A stretch of 64,000 nt of DNA from assembly GCA_025356695.1 (NCBI GenBank), contig JANXSE010000177.1, forward strand, positions 1 to 64,000. The letters run 5' to 3'. How positions within the stretch are numbered: the first letter of the stretch is position 1; every line of letters begins with the position of its first letter. The DNA is from Betaproteobacteria bacterium. GTDB taxonomy: Bacteria; Pseudomonadota; Gammaproteobacteria; Burkholderiales; SG8-41. The notes under the pieces were generated by a model that saw only the letters and a program-made list of their open reading frames with translations, did no database searches and was not told where the DNA came from. Below are positions 36,433 to 48,413 of this stretch, piece by piece. The position numbers and the translations under genes were made by a program.

Positions 36433-37689
36433 TTAGTTTCTGATCTGGCCGTTGCCGAACACAACCCATTTCAGCGACGTTAACCCTTCGAGTCCGACCG
36501 GGCCGCGCGCGTGCAGCTTGTCGGTCGAGATGCCGATCTCGGCGCCGAGGCCGTATTCGTAGCCGTCGGCAAAACGCGTCGACGCGTTGACCATCACCGA
36601 ACTCGAATCGACTTCACGCAGAAAACGCTGCGCGCGCGCCGTGTCTTCAGTGACGATGGCATCGGTATGTTGCGAACCGTAGGTGGCGATGTGTTCAATC
36701 GCCTGATCGAGTCCGTCGACCACACGCACCGCCAGAATGGCATCAAGATATTCGGTGCGCCAGTCTTCCTCGGTCACGGGTTTCATTGCGGGGACGATGT
36801 GGCGCGCCGCTTCATCGCCGCGCAGTTCGATGCCCTTGCTTGTGTAGATGGCAGCGAGCTTGGGCAGGATGTCGCCGGCGATGGCGCGTGCCACCAGCAG
36901 CGTTTCCATGGTGTTGCAGGTGCCCAGACGCTGCGTCTTCGCATTGTCGGCGATGCGGATCGCTTTTTCGGGATCGGCTTTGTCGTCGATGTAAACGTGG
37001 CAGATGCCGTCGAGGTGCTTGATCATCGGGATGCGCGATTCACTCATCACACGCCCGATCAGGCTTTTGCCGCCGCGCGGCACGACGATGTCGATGCAGT
37101 CGTTCATGCGCAGCAGCACGCCGACCGCCGCGCGATCGGTGGTGTTGACGACCTGCACCGCGTCTTCGGGCAGGCCGGCGCCGCGCAGGCCTTCGTGCAC
37201 ACAGACCGCGATCGCCTGGTTCGAATGAATCGATTCGGAACCACCGCGCAGAATGCACGCGTTGCCGGATTTCAAACAGAGACCGGCAGCGTCGGCGGTC
37301 ACGTTGGGGCGCGATTCGTAAATGATGGCGATCACACCCAGTGGCACGCGCATGCGCCCGACCCTGATGCCGGTCGGCCGTTCCCTGAGTTCGCTGATTT
37401 CGCCGACCGGATCGGCTAGCGTGGCAATCTGGCGCAGGCCGTCGGCCATTGACGCGATGGTTTTATCCGTTAGCGTCAGACGGTCGATGGCGGCCGCATC
37501 GAGTTTGGCGGCGCGCGCGGCGGCGACGTCTTTCGCATTCGCTTCGAGCAGGCGCGCACAGTCGCGTTCGATGGCTTCCGCGGTCAACGCAAGCGCTTTG
37601 TTTTTGGTCGCGCTGTCAGCCCTGGCGACCAGACGCGATGCGGTGCGCGCGCGTTTGCCGAGGTCGTGTATGTAGGTTTCGAGTTCCAC
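36433..37689 (-). CDS. proA: Glutamate-5-semialdehyde dehydrogenase (gamma-glutamyl phosphate reductase)
   Basis: 418 residues from the GTG at 37689 ([21 protein letters not shown] matches the family start; a longer reading upstream has no start signal). NADPH-dependent step two of proline synthesis. Catalytic cysteine in [13 protein letters not shown]; other signatures are VIYESRPN-like [23 protein letters not shown] split around residue 135 and the C-terminal [21 protein letters not shown]. Minus strand, after holA with a 65-base gap. Confidence 0.94.
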   Translation of the reverse strand: MELETYIHDLGKRARTASRLVARADSATKNKALALTAEAIERDCARLLEANAKDVAAARAAKLDAAAIDRLTLTDKTIASMADGLRQIATLADPVGEISELRERPTGIRVGRMRVPLGVIAIIYESRPNVTADAAGLCLKSGNACILRGGSESIHSNQAIAVCVHEGLRGAGLPEDAVQVVNTTDRAAVGVLLRMNDCIDIVVPRGGKSLIGRVMSESRIPMIKHLDGICHVYIDDKADPEKAIRIADNAKTQRLGTCNTMETLLVARAIAGDILPKLAAIYTSKGIELRGDEAARHIVPAMKPVTEEDWRTEYLDAILAVRVVDGLDQAIEHIATYGSQHTDAIVTEDTARAQRFLREVDSSSVMVNASTRFADGYEYGLGAEIGISTDKLHARGPVGLEGLTSLKWVVFGNGQIRN

Positions 37690-37754
37690 GCGCGAATGAT
37701 ACCGTGATTCGCGCCGTCGCCTGAAGCACGGCGGGACTGCGGGGGCGGCGCCGA

Positions 37755-38783
37755 CTAGGCGGCGCGCGCCGGTTTCGCCGGGCGGCTGGCGAAGCGCAGC
37801 CCGAGTTGCAGCAGTTCGTCCCACACATCGCCTTTCGCCAGGCCCTTGCTCATGCGGTCGATGCGTGCAGCATGCAACAGTGCGGCTTCCACCTGTTTGC
37901 GTTTAATGCGGTTGATGTGGCGCTGCAGGAGCTGCTGACGCGGGCCCCAGATGTGCAGGTCGCGCAGCGCCTGCTGGATCGGCAGGCCGCTTTCGACGGC
38001 GGCGAGTACGCGGCCGGCAGTGCGGATTTCCTCGCTCATCGCCCATAGCACCAGCGGTGGTGCGACACCTTCACCGTCGAGCCCGTCAAGTGTGCGCGCC
38101 AGTCGCGCGGCGTCGCCCGACAGCACGACCTCGCCGAGATCGAACACGTCGTAGCGCGCCACGTCGAGCACGGCGTCCTTGACCTGCTCAAAGCTCAGCT
38201 GCCCGGCGGGGAAGAGCAGGGCGAGTTTCTGCACTTCCTGGAAGGCGGCGAGCAGATTGCCTTCGACCTTGCCGGCGATGAAATCGAGTGTGGCTTCATC
38301 GGCGCTTTGCTGCTGCAGGCGCAGGCGCGCGGCGATCCATGTCGGCAGACGGTCGCGTTTTACCGTCGCTGCTTCCACCATGCTACCGGCGGATTCCAGG
38401 GCCAGGAACCAACCCGACTTGCGCGACCGCCAGTCGATCTCCCCCATCTGGAGCAGCGTCACCGTGTCGGGCGGCAGGTCGGCGCTGAATGCCTGCAGCG
38501 CCTTGCCGCCGTCAACGCCGGGTTTGCCGCTGGGCACGCGCAGTTCAAGAATGCGCAGCGCAGCGAACAGCGATTGCGACACACTGCTGATGCGCAGGCG
38601 CGACCAGTCGAAATGCTGTTCGGCGATCAGGACTTCGCGTTCGCCGTAACCCTGCTCGCGCGCGCAGGCGCGGATGCGGTCCGCGGCCTCGATGACCAGC
38701 AGTGGTTCGTCGCCGAATACCGTGTAGAGCGGAGCAAGCTTACGCTTGAGGTGCGGGGCGAGATCTTCGGCGGCGATGCTCAC
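37755..38783 (-). CDS. holA: DNA polymerase III subunit delta
   Basis: About 342 residues. HolA pattern: [23 protein letters not shown] at the N-terminus, [17 protein letters not shown], the middle [25 protein letters not shown], and the C-terminal collar helices ([24 protein letters not shown]). It opens the sliding clamp as part of the clamp loader. Start set at GTG 38783, 19 bases after the lptE stop; no clear ribosome binding site was seen, and an upstream reading overlaps lptE. Confidence 0.92.
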   Translation of the reverse strand: MSIAAEDLAPHLKRKLAPLYTVFGDEPLLVIEAADRIRACAREQGYGEREVLIAEQHFDWSRLRISSVSQSLFAALRILELRVPSGKPGVDGGKALQAFSADLPPDTVTLLQMGEIDWRSRKSGWFLALESAGSMVEAATVKRDRLPTWIAARLRLQQQSADEATLDFIAGKVEGNLLAAFQEVQKLALLFPAGQLSFEQVKDAVLDVARYDVFDLGEVVLSGDAARLARTLDGLDGEGVAPPLVLWAMSEEIRTAGRVLAAVESGLPIQQALRDLHIWGPRQQLLQRHINRIKRKQVEAALLHAARIDRMSKGLAKGDVWDELLQLGLRFASRPAKPARAA

Positions 38784-38802
38784 GGATGCGGCCGGCGACC
38801 GC

Positions 38803-39330
38803 TCAGGGCGTGCTTTTGGGGGTGAAATCGATGCGCGCCACCTGCAGGCGCCGCACCACCTGCTGGATGGCATCGTTGCGCATATCGCGGATCAGCAGCG
38901 CTTCTTCCTGTTCCTTGCCGAGCACGTCAGTGTCGCTGTAGGTGAGGTCGCGTTTCAACTGCACTTCACTGGTGGGCAGCACTTCGCGGCTGTCACGGTC
39001 GGTCAGGCGGTAGGAGATGCGGTAGCGCAGCTGGATTTCACGCACGCGGCCGCTGCCGGAAAGCGAGAGGATGACGCGTTCGTTTTGTTCGCCGACGACC
39101 TGCAGCGTGACCTGCGCGTCTTTCGGGTTGTCGATCACACGCGTCTTGCTGCCGGCACGGATGGCGCGTGCCAGTTGTGTCGAGAACGACGGCGAACCCG
39201 AAATGAACATGGTATCGAACGGCAGTGCCGCTTCGCCGCGCAGATGGAAGCCGCAGGCGGCGAGCGTGAGGCAAAGCGCCAGTGCCGCGAGGCGCGAAAC
39301 CCGTGCAAAAAAACGGCCGTTAGATGTCAT
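38803..39330 (-). CDS. lptE: LPS-assembly lipoprotein LptE
   Basis: 175 residues with a lipoprotein signal peptide and lipobox LTLAACGFHLRG, then the LptE core (RYRISYRLTDRDSREVLP, LLIRDMRNDAIQQVVRRL). It plugs the LptD barrel and helps place lipopolysaccharide in the outer membrane. Start at ATG 39330. The order leuS-lptE-holA is conserved in Proteobacteria. Confidence 0.93.
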   Translation of the reverse strand: MTSNGRFFARVSRLAALALCLTLAACGFHLRGEAALPFDTMFISGSPSFSTQLARAIRAGSKTRVIDNPKDAQVTLQVVGEQNERVILSLSGSGRVREIQLRYRISYRLTDRDSREVLPTSEVQLKRDLTYSDTDVLGKEQEEALLIRDMRNDAIQQVVRRLQVARIDFTPKSTP

Positions 39331-39370
39331 GAATTTACGCCTCACACTGAACCCCTCTCGCCTTACGCTT

Positions 39371-43070
<3,700 letters not shown>

Positions 43071-43103
43071 ATAGGCAGTAACATCGCGATGCAATCCGCA
43101 GCG

Positions 43104-43134
43104 ACGGCCGGCGAGCAGCCGGCCGTTGTTTTTT
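43104..43134 (+). terminator. Intrinsic terminator after the FecR/SPOR gene
   Basis: ACGGCCGGC (43104-43112) pairs perfectly with GCCGGCCGT (43118-43126) and is followed by TGTTTTTT. Confidence 0.85.
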
Positions 43135-43186
43135 AGGCAGGCGTTGCCGGCAACCGCCGGCGAAAACGTACAACGAAACGCATGCA

Positions 43187-45421
43187 ATGAATCCGGAATT
43201 TCTCACCGGCCTGAACGAACGCCAGCACGAGGCGGTGACGCTGCCGCACCAGTCGGCACTGATCCTCGCCGGCGCCGGCAGCGGCAAGACGCGCGTGCTG
43301 ACCACGCGCATTGCCTGGCTGATCCAGACCGGGCAGGTGAGTCCGGCCGGTCTGCTCGCGGTGACCTTCACCAACAAGGCGGCGAAGGAAATGCTCGCGC
43401 GCATCAGTTCGATGCTGCCGATCAATACACGCGGCATGTGGGTCGGCACCTTCCACGGCCTGTGCAACCGCCTGTTGCGCGCGCACCACCGCGACGCCGG
43501 TCTGCCGCAGACCTTCCAGATTCTCGACAGCCAGGACCAGCTGGGATTGGTCAAGCGCCTGTTGAAGGCGGCCAACGTCGACGAGGAGCGTTTTCCGCCG
43601 CGGCAGGTCGCCTGGTACATCAACAATCACAAGGACCAGGGCAGGCGCGCCGCCGATGCCGACGCCTACGACGGCGACACGCGGCGCAAGCAGGAGCTCT
43701 ACGCGATCTACGACGAGCAATGTCAGCGCGAAGGCGTGGTTGATTTCGCCGAACTGCTGCTGCGTTGTTTCGAGCTGCTGTCACGCAATGAAATTCTGCG
43801 CCAGCATTACCGCGAGCGTTTCCGCCACATCCTCGTCGATGAATTCCAGGACACCAACCGTCTGCAGTATCAGTGGCTGCGCCTGCTCGCCGGTGGTGAC
43901 AATGCCATTTTTGCCGTCGGCGACGACGACCAGTCGATCTACGCGTTTCGCGGTGCGTCGGCGGCGAACATGCAGGAACTGCAGAAGGATTTCGGCATCG
44001 AGACGGTGATCAAGCTCGAGCAGAACTACCGCTCACACGGCCACATTCTTGACGCCGCCAATGCGCTGATCAAACACAACGAGCGGCGCCTCGGCAAGGA
44101 ACTGTGGACCGACGAGGCCAAGGGTGAGCCGCTGCGCGTTTATGAGGCCGACAGCGATATCGACGAGGCGGGTTTCATCGTCGACGAAGTCAAGTCGCTG
44201 GTTAACGACGGTGTCAGCCTGTCGCAGATCGCGCTGCTCTACCGTTCGAACGCGCAGTCGCGCGTGCTCGAACACGCGCTCTTCAATGCGGCGATGTCGT
44301 ACCGCGTCTACGGCGGGCTGCGTTTTTTTGAGCGCCAGGAAATCAAGCACGCGCTGGCCTATCTGCGTTTGCTGGCGAGCGATGAAGACGACGGCGCAAT
44401 GCTGCGCGTGATCAATTTTCCGGCGCGCGGCATCGGCAATCGCTCGCTCGAACAGTTGCAGGAGTCGGCGCGCGCCGCCGGCGTGAGCCTGTGGGCGGCG
44501 GCCAAAGCGATGGCCGAGGCGCGTGCGCCGAAGACGGCAGGCTCGGCCGACATCATTCCGCATCCGGCCTCGATCAAAGGCATACCCGCGTTTGTCGCGT
44601 TAATTACGCAGATGCGCAACGCGACGGCGACACTGCCACTGCCCGAGATCATGGAGCATGTGATCGAGCACAGCGGGCTCAAACAGCATTACCAGGGCGA
44701 GCGCGAAGGCGCCGACCGCCTGTCGAACCTCGATGAACTGATCAATGCCGCCGCCGGTTTTATTGCCGACGACGCGCTCGAGGACACGGGTCTGGCGTCA
44801 TTTCTTGCGCACGCGTCACTCGAGGCCGGCGACAACCAGGCGCAGGCGGGGGCTGATGCGCTGCAGTTGATGACTGTGCATTCGGCCAAGGGCCTTGAGT
44901 TTCACAGCGTCTTCATCAGCGGACTCGAAGAGGGCCTGTTTCCGCATGAAAACAGTCTGTCGGAAGCCGACGGCAAGGAAGAGGAACGGCGTCTCATGTA
45001 CGTGGCGCTGACGCGTGCGCGGCGGCGGCTCTACCTGTCGTTTGCGCAAAGCCGCATGCTGCACGGGCAGACGCGCTACAACATCGCGTCGAGTTTTCTG
45101 CGCGAGCTGCCGGAGAAGCTGCTCAAACCGGTGAACCGCGCGCGCCTGTTCGGCGCGTCATCGCCGCGCGCCGCCTATTCGGCGGCGGGCTCGTATGCGC
45201 AGGCGGGGCGCGGTGCCAAACCGCAAGTGGTGCGCGAAGCCGGCATTGCCGACACGTCATCACCGTGGCGCGTCGGTCAGAACGTCACGCATCCGAAATT
45301 CGGTGCCGGTGTGATCATCAATGCCGAGGGGCGTGGCGCCGATGCGCGCGTGCAGGTGAATTTTCACCGTGACGGCAGCAAGTGGCTGGCACTGGAATTC
45401 GCGAAGCTGGAACCCGCCTAG
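43187..45421 (+). CDS. uvrD: ATP-dependent DNA helicase II UvrD
   Basis: 744 residues, a superfamily 1A helicase: Q-motif LNERQHEAV, Walker A AGAGSGKT near residue 30, LVDEFQDTNRLQYQWL (motif II), GDDDQSIYAFRGA (III), LEQNYRS (IV), TVHSAKGLEFHSVF (V) and VALTRARRRLYLS (VI). The C-terminal Tudor-like end (VGQNVTHPKFGAGVIINAEGRG) fits UvrD/PcrA rather than Rep. It acts in nucleotide-excision and mismatch repair. Convergent with the membrane-protein gene that follows, with a 7-base gap. Confidence 0.95.
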   Translation: MNPEFLTGLNERQHEAVTLPHQSALILAGAGSGKTRVLTTRIAWLIQTGQVSPAGLLAVTFTNKAAKEMLARISSMLPINTRGMWVGTFHGLCNRLLRAHHRDAGLPQTFQILDSQDQLGLVKRLLKAANVDEERFPPRQVAWYINNHKDQGRRAADADAYDGDTRRKQELYAIYDEQCQREGVVDFAELLLRCFELLSRNEILRQHYRERFRHILVDEFQDTNRLQYQWLRLLAGGDNAIFAVGDDDQSIYAFRGASAANMQELQKDFGIETVIKLEQNYRSHGHILDAANALIKHNERRLGKELWTDEAKGEPLRVYEADSDIDEAGFIVDEVKSLVNDGVSLSQIALLYRSNAQSRVLEHALFNAAMSYRVYGGLRFFERQEIKHALAYLRLLASDEDDGAMLRVINFPARGIGNRSLEQLQESARAAGVSLWAAAKAMAEARAPKTAGSADIIPHPASIKGIPAFVALITQMRNATATLPLPEIMEHVIEHSGLKQHYQGEREGADRLSNLDELINAAAGFIADDALEDTGLASFLAHASLEAGDNQAQAGADALQLMTVHSAKGLEFHSVFISGLEEGLFPHENSLSEADGKEEERRLMYVALTRARRRLYLSFAQSRMLHGQTRYNIASSFLRELPEKLLKPVNRARLFGASSPRAAYSAAGSYAQAGRGAKPQVVREAGIADTSSPWRVGQNVTHPKFGAGVIINAEGRGADARVQVNFHRDGSKWLALEFAKLEPA

Positions 45422-45428
45422 GTCAGCG

Positions 45429-46199
45429 TCAGGGATTGGCGGGCGGTTCCTCGACCGGCGGTACGGGCACGAACAAGTCGCGATAGCTGGCGTAGATCGA
45501 CGGTACGATCAACGGTGCGAGCAGCCACAGGCCGAGATCGACCTGGCCCAGCACGAGGCCGATACGCGTGAAAACAAACAGCGGAATCATCAGCACGACG
45601 CCGTAGATCAGCAGTGCGCGCATGTTTCTGATGCAGGCCAGCAGGCTCAGATACAGCGCAGCGGCCGGCTTGATGCCGTCGAAAAACACCAGTAGCGGCG
45701 CGTACCAGGTCGCCATCATCAGCGGCAGCGAAACGGCGAAACCGGCCAGCACGGCCAGCGTCATGCGCGGCGCGGCGTTTTGCAAGGCACGGATGGTTTC
45801 CGGCTTGCCGGCGCCGTCGGCGATGCCTTTGGCGACCTCGTTGAAGGCGTCGCCGCCGACCGAGAGGATGACCATCAGCGTCAGCACCTGCCCGATCAGC
45901 GAGATGCCGCCGATGGTCAGCAGCGGCGCCGCATTGCGCAGAAATCCGCTCACCAGATAACCGTTGCGCAGGGGTTTGTTTTGTTCAAGCGCCTGCGCGC
46001 CGTGCGCGAGGCCGGCGAGGAAATGCGGCGCCACCAGTACCGCCAGCAACGGCGCCAGCGGCAGCAGAAACAACAGGCGGCTGGCGACGAACAGCGTGCC
46101 GATCAGCAGCAGCCATTGCGCCGGGTCGCGGCGGAACATCTGCATGCCGGCGACGATCCAGCGCCAGCCGTAGCGCGAGTCAACAATGCGGATGTTCAC
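45429..46199 (-). CDS. BPSS1780-type polytopic membrane protein
   Basis: 256 residues with about six membrane helices (WLLLIGTLFVASRLLFLLPLA, LLTIGGISLIGQVLTLMVIL, LAVLAGFAVSLPLMMATWYAP, LLIYGVVLMIPLFVF) and a conserved first segment (GWRWIVAGMQMFRRDP). Matches the betaproteobacterial BPSS1780 family of unknown function, usually beside thrB. Start GTG at 46199 overlaps the thrB stop (GTGA), showing coupling; the open frame further upstream is antisense noise within thrB. Confidence 0.82.
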   Translation of the reverse strand: MNIRIVDSRYGWRWIVAGMQMFRRDPAQWLLLIGTLFVASRLLFLLPLAPLLAVLVAPHFLAGLAHGAQALEQNKPLRNGYLVSGFLRNAAPLLTIGGISLIGQVLTLMVILSVGGDAFNEVAKGIADGAGKPETIRALQNAAPRMTLAVLAGFAVSLPLMMATWYAPLLVFFDGIKPAAALYLSLLACIRNMRALLIYGVVLMIPLFVFTRIGLVLGQVDLGLWLLAPLIVPSIYASYRDLFVPVPPVEEPPANP

Positions 46200-47149
46200 G
46201 GTGCCAGCAGGGCGTTGAGTTCGCCGGCGCGCGCGATGCGTTGTTCGAGCACGCGCTGGAAATGGCGCGGGTCTTTGGCGTGCGTCAGTTCGCCGGCCCG
46301 CGGCAGATGCTTGTCGTAGAGGCGCGACACCCAGAAGCGCAGTGCGCCGGCGCGCAGCAGGGTCGGCCAGGCGGCGCGTTCGGCCGCAGTCAGCGGGCGC
46401 ACCTTTTGATAAGCGTCGAGCAGCGCGCGCGCGCGGGCGCCGTCGAGCGCATGGTCGGCACCGTCGCACCAGTCGTTGACGGTGATCGCGACGTCGTAGA
46501 GCAGACAGTCGTGGCAGGCAAAATAAAAATCGATGATGCCGCCGACGCGCGCGCCGTCCCACAACACGTTGTCGCGAAACAGATCGGCGTGGATCACGCC
46601 CTGCGGCAGACCGGAGAAACGGCATGCCGCCTGGAATTCCACTTCTGTTTTGAGCAGAGCGGCGCCCGGAGCATCAAGAAAGGGCAGCACCTGCGGCATT
46701 GCCGCACTCCACCACGCCGCGCCGCGCGGGTTCGGCATGGCGACACCGTAGTCTTGGCCGGCGAGGTGCATTTTCGCCAGCAGTGCGCCGACCGCGGCGC
46801 AGTGTTCGACGCCGACGTCGGTGAGATCGCGGCCCGGCACGCAGCTGACGATGGCCGCCGGTTTGCCGTTCAGTCTGCCGAGGTAGGCGTTGTCGTTGCT
46901 GGCCACCGGCTGCGGACAGGGGATGCCCCGCGCGGCGAGGTGCGCCATCAGGCCGAGATAAAAAGGCAGTTCCGCCGGCGTGAGTTTTTCGAACAGCGTC
47001 AGCACATAGCGGCCGCGCGACGTGGTGACGAAATAGTTGGTGTTTTCAATGCCTGAAGCGATGCCTTCCAGGCCGCCCAGCGTGCCGAGGTCGTATTGCG
47101 CGAGCCACGACTGCAGTTGTTCGATCGTGACGGTGGTGAATACGGACAT
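46196..47149 (-). CDS. thrB: Homoserine kinase (aminoglycoside-phosphotransferase-fold type)
   Basis: 317 residues of the APH-fold ThrB family: GIENTNYFVTTSRGRYVLTLFE at the ATP-binding start, catalytic loop GVIHADLFRDNVLW and metal ligand GGIIDFYFACHD. It phosphorylates homoserine for threonine synthesis. This type differs from the GHMP-fold enzyme of E. coli and is usual in pseudomonads and betaproteobacteria. Coupled to the membrane protein downstream. Confidence 0.93.
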   Translation of the reverse strand: MSVFTTVTIEQLQSWLAQYDLGTLGGLEGIASGIENTNYFVTTSRGRYVLTLFEKLTPAELPFYLGLMAHLAARGIPCPQPVASNDNAYLGRLNGKPAAIVSCVPGRDLTDVGVEHCAAVGALLAKMHLAGQDYGVAMPNPRGAAWWSAAMPQVLPFLDAPGAALLKTEVEFQAACRFSGLPQGVIHADLFRDNVLWDGARVGGIIDFYFACHDCLLYDVAITVNDWCDGADHALDGARARALLDAYQKVRPLTAAERAAWPTLLRAGALRFWVSRLYDKHLPRAGELTHAKDPRHFQRVLEQRIARAGELNALLAP

Positions 47150-47261
47150 GGGTTCAACGCGACGATCGGCGCGGCATTGGTTTTACAGCATCAGGGTTAC
47201 TACTATCGCCGGCCGGTCTTGCGCGGCCGAAGGTCAACGGTGTTGCAGGACTGCGGTGCTG

Positions 47262-47594
47262 CTACCAGGAATGAATGACCCACATCGGCGGACGCAGGCC
47301 GGTGTCGAAGCTGTCCTGGCGCGTCATTCTGCCGTCGCCCTTTTCATCGATGAGGTAATAGGGCGCACCGGTCGCCGGTGTCACCTTCAGCATGTAGAGC
47401 TTGCCGCCGACACGGTGTTCTTCGATGGTGTCGGTGCCGCGCTTGATGATCGTGATCTGCGGCTCCAGCGCCGGGTCGAGGCTGAAATCCGGCGGCGGCG
47501 GCAAATCGGGCACCGGTTGCAGGTTGGCCGGGCGCTCCGCGGCGGCGGCCGGCAGGGCGATGGTGATCAGCAGTATGGCGAGCAGATTGCGCAT
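47262..47594 (-). CDS. DUF2782 family exported protein
   Basis: 110 residues: a signal peptide (NLLAILLITIALPAAAA), a Pro-rich linker, then the compact DUF2782 domain (ITIIKRGTDTIEEHRVGGKLYMLKVTPATGAPYYLIDEKGDG). Commonly found near polA and thrB in betaproteobacteria; function unknown. The 112 bases between it and thrB hold nothing recognisable. Confidence 0.85.
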   Translation of the reverse strand: MRNLLAILLITIALPAAAAERPANLQPVPDLPPPPDFSLDPALEPQITIIKRGTDTIEEHRVGGKLYMLKVTPATGAPYYLIDEKGDGRMTRQDSFDTGLRPPMWVIHSW

Positions 47595-47683
47595 GTCGTT
47601 TCCTCGGTTCGCGGACGGCTATTATCGGCTTTCCGGCCAAAAATATAAAGCCGGCCGCTTGCGGGCGGCGCCCGGCGGTCTTG

Positions 47684-48403
47684 CTAGAGATTGAGCAGGA
47701 GCTCGCGTTCCGCCGCCGAGGGCTCGAAACCGCGTTTTTCGTAGTGCTCGAATATCGCATCGACGACTTCCTGCGGGTCATCGATGACGCGCAGCAGGTC
47801 GATGTCCTGCGCATGGATGGTGCCGTTAGTGACCAGCGCGTTGCGCAGCCAGTCGAGCAGGCCGTTCCAGAACGGCGAGTGCACGAGGATGATGGGCATG
47901 TTGCGCGTCTTGCCGGTCTGCACCAGCGTCAGCGCCTCGAACAGTTCGTCGAGCGTGCCGAAGCCGCCGGGCAGCACCACGTAAGCCATGGCGAATTTGA
48001 CGAACATGACTTTGCGCGCGAAGAAGTGGTGAAAGGTGTGGCTGATGTCCTGATAGGGGTTGGGCTTTTGCTCGTGCGGCAGCACGATGTTGAGGCCGAC
48101 ACTTGGCGACTTGCCGAAATAGGCGCCTTTGTTGGCCGCTTCCATGATGCCGGGGCCGCCGCCGGAGATGACGCTGAAGCCGGCGTCCGACAAACGGCGC
48201 GTGATCTGCTCGGTGAGCGTGTAAAACGCGTGCTCGGGCGGAATGCGCGCGCTGCCGAAGACGCTGACCGCCGGACGGATCTGGCTGAGGCGGTCGGTGG
48301 CCTCGACAAATTCTGACATAATGCCGAAGGTCCGCCACGACTCGCGCGCCGATATCTGGCGGTCGGGTGCGACGCAGCCCGGCAATTTATCTGATTGGCT
48401 CAT
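47684..48403 (-). CDS. LOG family / TIGR00730 Rossmann-fold protein
   Basis: 239 residues. Signatures GGGPGIMEAANKGAYFG and PGGFGTLDELFEALTLVQTG are those of the LONELY GUY family; proven members release cytokinin bases from their ribotides, and bacterial homologues are nucleotide phosphoribohydrolases. The start ATG 48403 has AAGGGA with six bases of spacing. It is divergent from polA, and the two start codons are only ten bases apart. Confidence 0.88.
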   Translation of the reverse strand: MSQSDKLPGCVAPDRQISARESWRTFGIMSEFVEATDRLSQIRPAVSVFGSARIPPEHAFYTLTEQITRRLSDAGFSVISGGGPGIMEAANKGAYFGKSPSVGLNIVLPHEQKPNPYQDISHTFHHFFARKVMFVKFAMAYVVLPGGFGTLDELFEALTLVQTGKTRNMPIILVHSPFWNGLLDWLRNALVTNGTIHAQDIDLLRVIDDPQEVVDAIFEHYEKRGFEPSAAERELLLNL

Positions 48404-48413
48404 CTGGATTCCC

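Noticed and set aside
45429..46625. N-terminal extension of the BPSS1780-type gene to 46625
   Set aside because: The extra part is Arg/Ala-rich noise inside thrB; the GTG at 46199 gives the coupled start and the conserved N-terminus.
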